Below are positions 5,672 to 7,489 of a stretch of DNA of 7,489 nt, piece by piece. Both the position numbers and the translations under genes were made by a program. How positions within the stretch are numbered: the first letter of the stretch is position 1; each line of letters begins with the position of its first letter. The stretch is from Clostridiales bacterium. Its GTDB lineage: Bacteria; Bacillota; Clostridia; Oscillospirales; Butyricicoccaceae. The DNA lies in the NCBI GenBank assembly GCA_019421385.1, contig JAHZFK010000072.1, positions 1 to 7,489 on the forward strand, given 5' to 3'. The notes under the pieces were generated by a model. That model was not told the origin of the DNA, made no database searches, and worked only from the letters and a program-made list of their open reading frames with translations.

Positions 5672-6595
5672 ATGACGAATACTAATGACCAAATCGTATA
5701 CCACTATTGTAGTTTAGAAGTGTTCAAGAGTATTATAGAAAACGAATGCTTGTGGCTGTGTGATGTGCAGAAAAGCAATGATTCTCAAGAGCGAATCTAC
5801 TTTGAGAAAATCATGCTGGAGCAAATTGAGCTTTGCATTGAAAGTGCTTTAGAAAAACACTATCTTGATATTGCGCAGATATTTCAAAGCATCAAGGATG
5901 CTATTCTGAGCCCTTCATCATTGCGCAAGCCGATCTATTCTTGTTCTTTTTCCTATAATGGCGATCAACTCGGTCAATGGCGCGGCTATGCAGACGATGG
6001 TCGTGGTGTCGCTATCGGATTTGATGCAACCGCTTTTCAAAAATACTTGCCGGAAGAAAATTTCCGTGCTGTTGTGTACAAATATGATGAAGCCACGCAG
6101 CGATGTGCTGATATTGTTGAGCAAGCAATAAACATTTATTCTGCTTGGAAGGAAAAGGCGAACAGAGCGGTTTCCACAGATGTATTTAAAAATTACGTTT
6201 TATATCCGATGGTATTGGAAGGAGTTTTTTACAAGTCACATTTTTTTCATGAAGAGAATGAGTGTCGATTGGTGACAGCCGATCCCGTAGGTGATTATAG
6301 CGAAAGCATCAGTTGCTTTGAAGCAGAAAATTACTCTTTTTCCTATACCATCCCATACCTTACTCCCTCTGACACGCAAAATCTTCAGCTTTCAGAAAAA
6401 AAATTTCGCGTATCAAAGCGTGGACTATCTGGTTATTATGAATTATCATTTTCAAACATAAAAAATGATATTATCAAATCCATTATCCTTGGGCCGAAGT
6501 GCCCCACCAATGAACAAGAAATTACACAGTTCTTGCAATTCAACAGATACTCCGATAAGATTAACGTCAAATGCTCTGAAGGAACCTACTGCTAA
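5672..6595 (+). CDS. DUF2971-family protein, self-contained plus-strand cargo gene
   Basis: The 307-residue protein fits the DUF2971 pattern: an N-terminal YHYCSLEVFKSIIEN (10-24), a conserved Asn-Asp step in KSNDSQE (34-40), a central block YSCSFSYNGDQLGQWRGYADD followed by GRGVAIGFD (89-118), and a later block FYKSHFFHEENECRLV (186-201) with the conserved Lys, Glu and Arg. No signal peptide or membrane helix is visible, so it should be cytoplasmic. The biochemical role of the family is not established to my knowledge. Members are often found in mobile elements and near defence genes. The gene is AT-rich against its GC-rich neighbours, lies on the opposite strand, and has its own promoter and terminator, which marks it as an acquired accessory gene. 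A host-protective or superinfection-exclusion role is an inference from context only. Confidence 0.85.
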   Translation: MTNTNDQIVYHYCSLEVFKSIIENECLWLCDVQKSNDSQERIYFEKIMLEQIELCIESALEKHYLDIAQIFQSIKDAILSPSSLRKPIYSCSFSYNGDQLGQWRGYADDGRGVAIGFDATAFQKYLPEENFRAVVYKYDEATQRCADIVEQAINIYSAWKEKANRAVSTDVFKNYVLYPMVLEGVFYKSHFFHEENECRLVTADPVGDYSESISCFEAENYSFSYTIPYLTPSDTQNLQLSEKKFRVSKRGLSGYYELSFSNIKNDIIKSIILGPKCPTNEQEITQFLQFNRYSDKINVKCSEGTYC

Positions 6596-6601
6596 GGCTC
6601 T

Positions 6602-6629
6602 GCCGTGCGCAACTGCGCACGGCTTTTCT
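6602..6629 (+). terminator. Intrinsic terminator of the DUF2971-like gene
   Basis: A perfect 9-bp stem (GCCGTGCGC at 6602-6610 and GCGCACGGC at 6615-6623) with the loop AACT is followed by TTTTCT at 6624-6629, 6 bases after the TAA stop. On the minus strand no T tract follows, so transcription from the ASCH-like gene side would not be stopped here. The remaining gap up to 6678 holds only a weak GCGGAT/ATCCGC inverted repeat. Confidence 0.9.
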
Positions 6630-6678
6630 TTGCCCTCCCGCGGATGATTTTTCAGAATATCCGCAGATTTCGGATTTG

Positions 6679-7323
6679 TCAAGGATTTTCGCCGTCAAGG
6701 TCATTTTTTGCCGGTTTCTCAACCCGCTCGAACTCGATCACCCACACCCACGGGTTAGCCTCCCAGCCACAGGTGGCGCGGTCAGCCGATTTGATGGTGT
6801 TATCCCAAGCAATGCAAAACCACGACGGGCCACTCGGCAAAGGTTCCCCTGTTGTTGCACTGTATGCCCACTCTTTGCAACCCTCTGCATCAATTTGGTC
6901 GGGCGTAATATCCTGCAGCCGCTCGACCCGAACGCCGGTCACCCGCAGGAAGATGCGAGCGGCCTTGCGAGGCATGTATATAGACGGATACCATCTGGAG
7001 AAATTTTCTCCGGAACTATGGTGCAAGTCACTGTCATCCGCTTTATATGCATAGTATGGGACACCATACGCGGTTTCAAGCTCTGCCCATGTTTCACGCA
7101 CATGTAACACATCACCGGGCTGATATGGCGGTGTAATATGATACGGCTCATATCCTACCCAAGTATAAAACATCGAGCTTTTGCCGGTATACATAGCATC
7201 TACTGGCAAGGGAATGCGCTTACCGTTGCCATCTCGGCAGTACACCAGCCGCCGTGTCACGCTTTTCCGCCCGGCCAGCAACGCACGCACCATGTCGGTG
7301 TTCATCAGAATCGGTTTGCTCAT
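6679..7323 (-). CDS. ASCH/PUA-like phage protein
   Basis: The 214-residue protein carries the typical features of ASCH-like phage proteins. These are an N-terminal MNTDMVRALLAGRKSVTRRLV (7-27) with the GRKxxTRR motif, YQPGDVLHVRETWAEL (67-82), PRKAARIFLRVTGVRVERLQDI (118-139), and a C-terminal ANPWVWVIEFERVEK (189-203). ASCH domains resemble PUA domains and are thought to bind RNA or modified nucleic acid; the role of the phage family is unknown. The start overlaps the stop of the preceding partial gene as ATGA, and AAAGGA lies upstream. It converges with the DUF2971-like gene and shares its orientation with the HUH gene, so the two minus-strand blocks probably formed one operon before the plus-strand gene was placed between them. 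Confidence 0.8.
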   Translation of the reverse strand: MSKPILMNTDMVRALLAGRKSVTRRLVYCRDGNGKRIPLPVDAMYTGKSSMFYTWVGYEPYHITPPYQPGDVLHVRETWAELETAYGVPYYAYKADDSDLHHSSGENFSRWYPSIYMPRKAARIFLRVTGVRVERLQDITPDQIDAEGCKEWAYSATTGEPLPSGPSWFCIAWDNTIKSADRATCGWEANPWVWVIEFERVEKPAKNDLDGENP

Positions 7324-7489
7324 TTTTTGCAGTCCTTTCTTCCCTCCGGCGGCAACTCATCCGACCACCATCTCACATCTACCGTCATCAAGCCATCATC
7401 AGGGAACTCCGGCAGATACCAACCGCCCGCACGATAGACATAGGCGGCATAATTGCCCCGGTTGTATTTACTATGACTTAATGTCAGCA
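7320..7489 (-). CDS. Unknown phage protein, partial (C-terminal 55 residues)
   Basis: The frame enters from the right edge and ends at a TGA at 7320-7322. The visible residues begin LTLSHSKYNRGNYAAYVYRAGGWYLP and end PPEGRKDCKK. The piece is rich in Tyr and Trp, with DVRWWSDELPPEGR near the end. The ATGA overlap with the ASCH-like gene, and a Shine-Dalgarno for that gene within this frame, support real, coupled translation. It belongs to the small early or accessory genes typical of phages. I do not recognise the family, and the N-terminus is missing. Confidence 0.6.
   Translation of the reverse strand, partial: LTLSHSKYNRGNYAAYVYRAGGWYLPEFPDDGLMTVDVRWWSDELPPEGRKDCKK

Noticed and set aside
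5643..5675. TCATAT/ATATGA inverted arms around the DUF2971 start codon, as a possible regulatory hairpin
   Set aside because: There are only 6 pairs with a 21-base loop in AT-rich DNA, so it is weak enough to arise by chance.
5616..6650. Short TTTTCAG match at both ends of the DUF2971 cassette as an insertion-site duplication
   Set aside because: Seven bases in T-rich sequence is within chance expectation, and no transposase or longer repeat is present.
6640..6681. GCGGAT/ATCCGC inverted repeats downstream of the ASCH-like gene as a minus-strand terminator
   Set aside because: The stem is short, the loop is large and no T tract follows on the minus strand.
1..7489. CRISPR array, tRNA, rRNA or insertion sequence
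   Set aside because: No regularly spaced repeats, no cloverleaf-like or rRNA sequence, and no transposase motif was seen on either strand.

Overview
The window looks like part of a tailed phage or prophage from a mid-to-high-GC Firmicute, most likely a gut Clostridia (Oscillospiraceae-like). This rests on the protein types (P27-type small terminase, Terminase_1-type large terminase, HNH endonuclease, ParB-methyltransferase fusion, ASCH-like phage protein), strong AGGAGG Shine-Dalgarno sites before most genes, very tight gene packing, and GC-rich coding sequence. No integrase, att site, tRNA or host gene is visible, so integrated and free phage cannot be told apart here.

Layout, in the direction of minus-strand transcription (right to left): a partial unknown gene at the right edge (7320-7489), overlapping by ATGA with an ASCH-like gene (6679-7323); an interruption by one plus-strand gene (DUF2971-like, 5672-6595); then an HUH replication initiator/nickase-like gene (4772-5602), a 55-residue zinc ribbon (4594-4761), a strong minus-strand terminator (4553-4602), a 67-residue helical protein (4329-4532), an HNH endonuclease (3965-4339), a 172-bp non-coding gap with a perfect 20-bp dyad, a ParB-methyltransferase fusion (2458-3792), the small terminase (1927-2448), a 58-residue Cys-containing protein (1754-1930), the large terminase (94-1761) and the start of a small membrane protein (1-100).

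TerS, TerL and probably the HNH protein form the DNA-packaging module. The ParB-methyltransferase probably modifies or binds phage DNA. The HUH protein would nick DNA, and the zinc ribbon may be a regulator of the Com/Cys_rich_KTR kind. The DUF2971-like gene stands apart: it is AT-rich, on the opposite strand, with its own extended -10 promoter and its own intrinsic terminator. It is a self-contained cargo ('moron') cassette and the best candidate in the window for an accessory function such as anti-phage defence, though no such function can be read from the sequence.

No gene-free stretch exceeds 300 bases. The gaps are 3793-3964, 4533-4593, 5603-5671 and 6596-6678, and each is described below.
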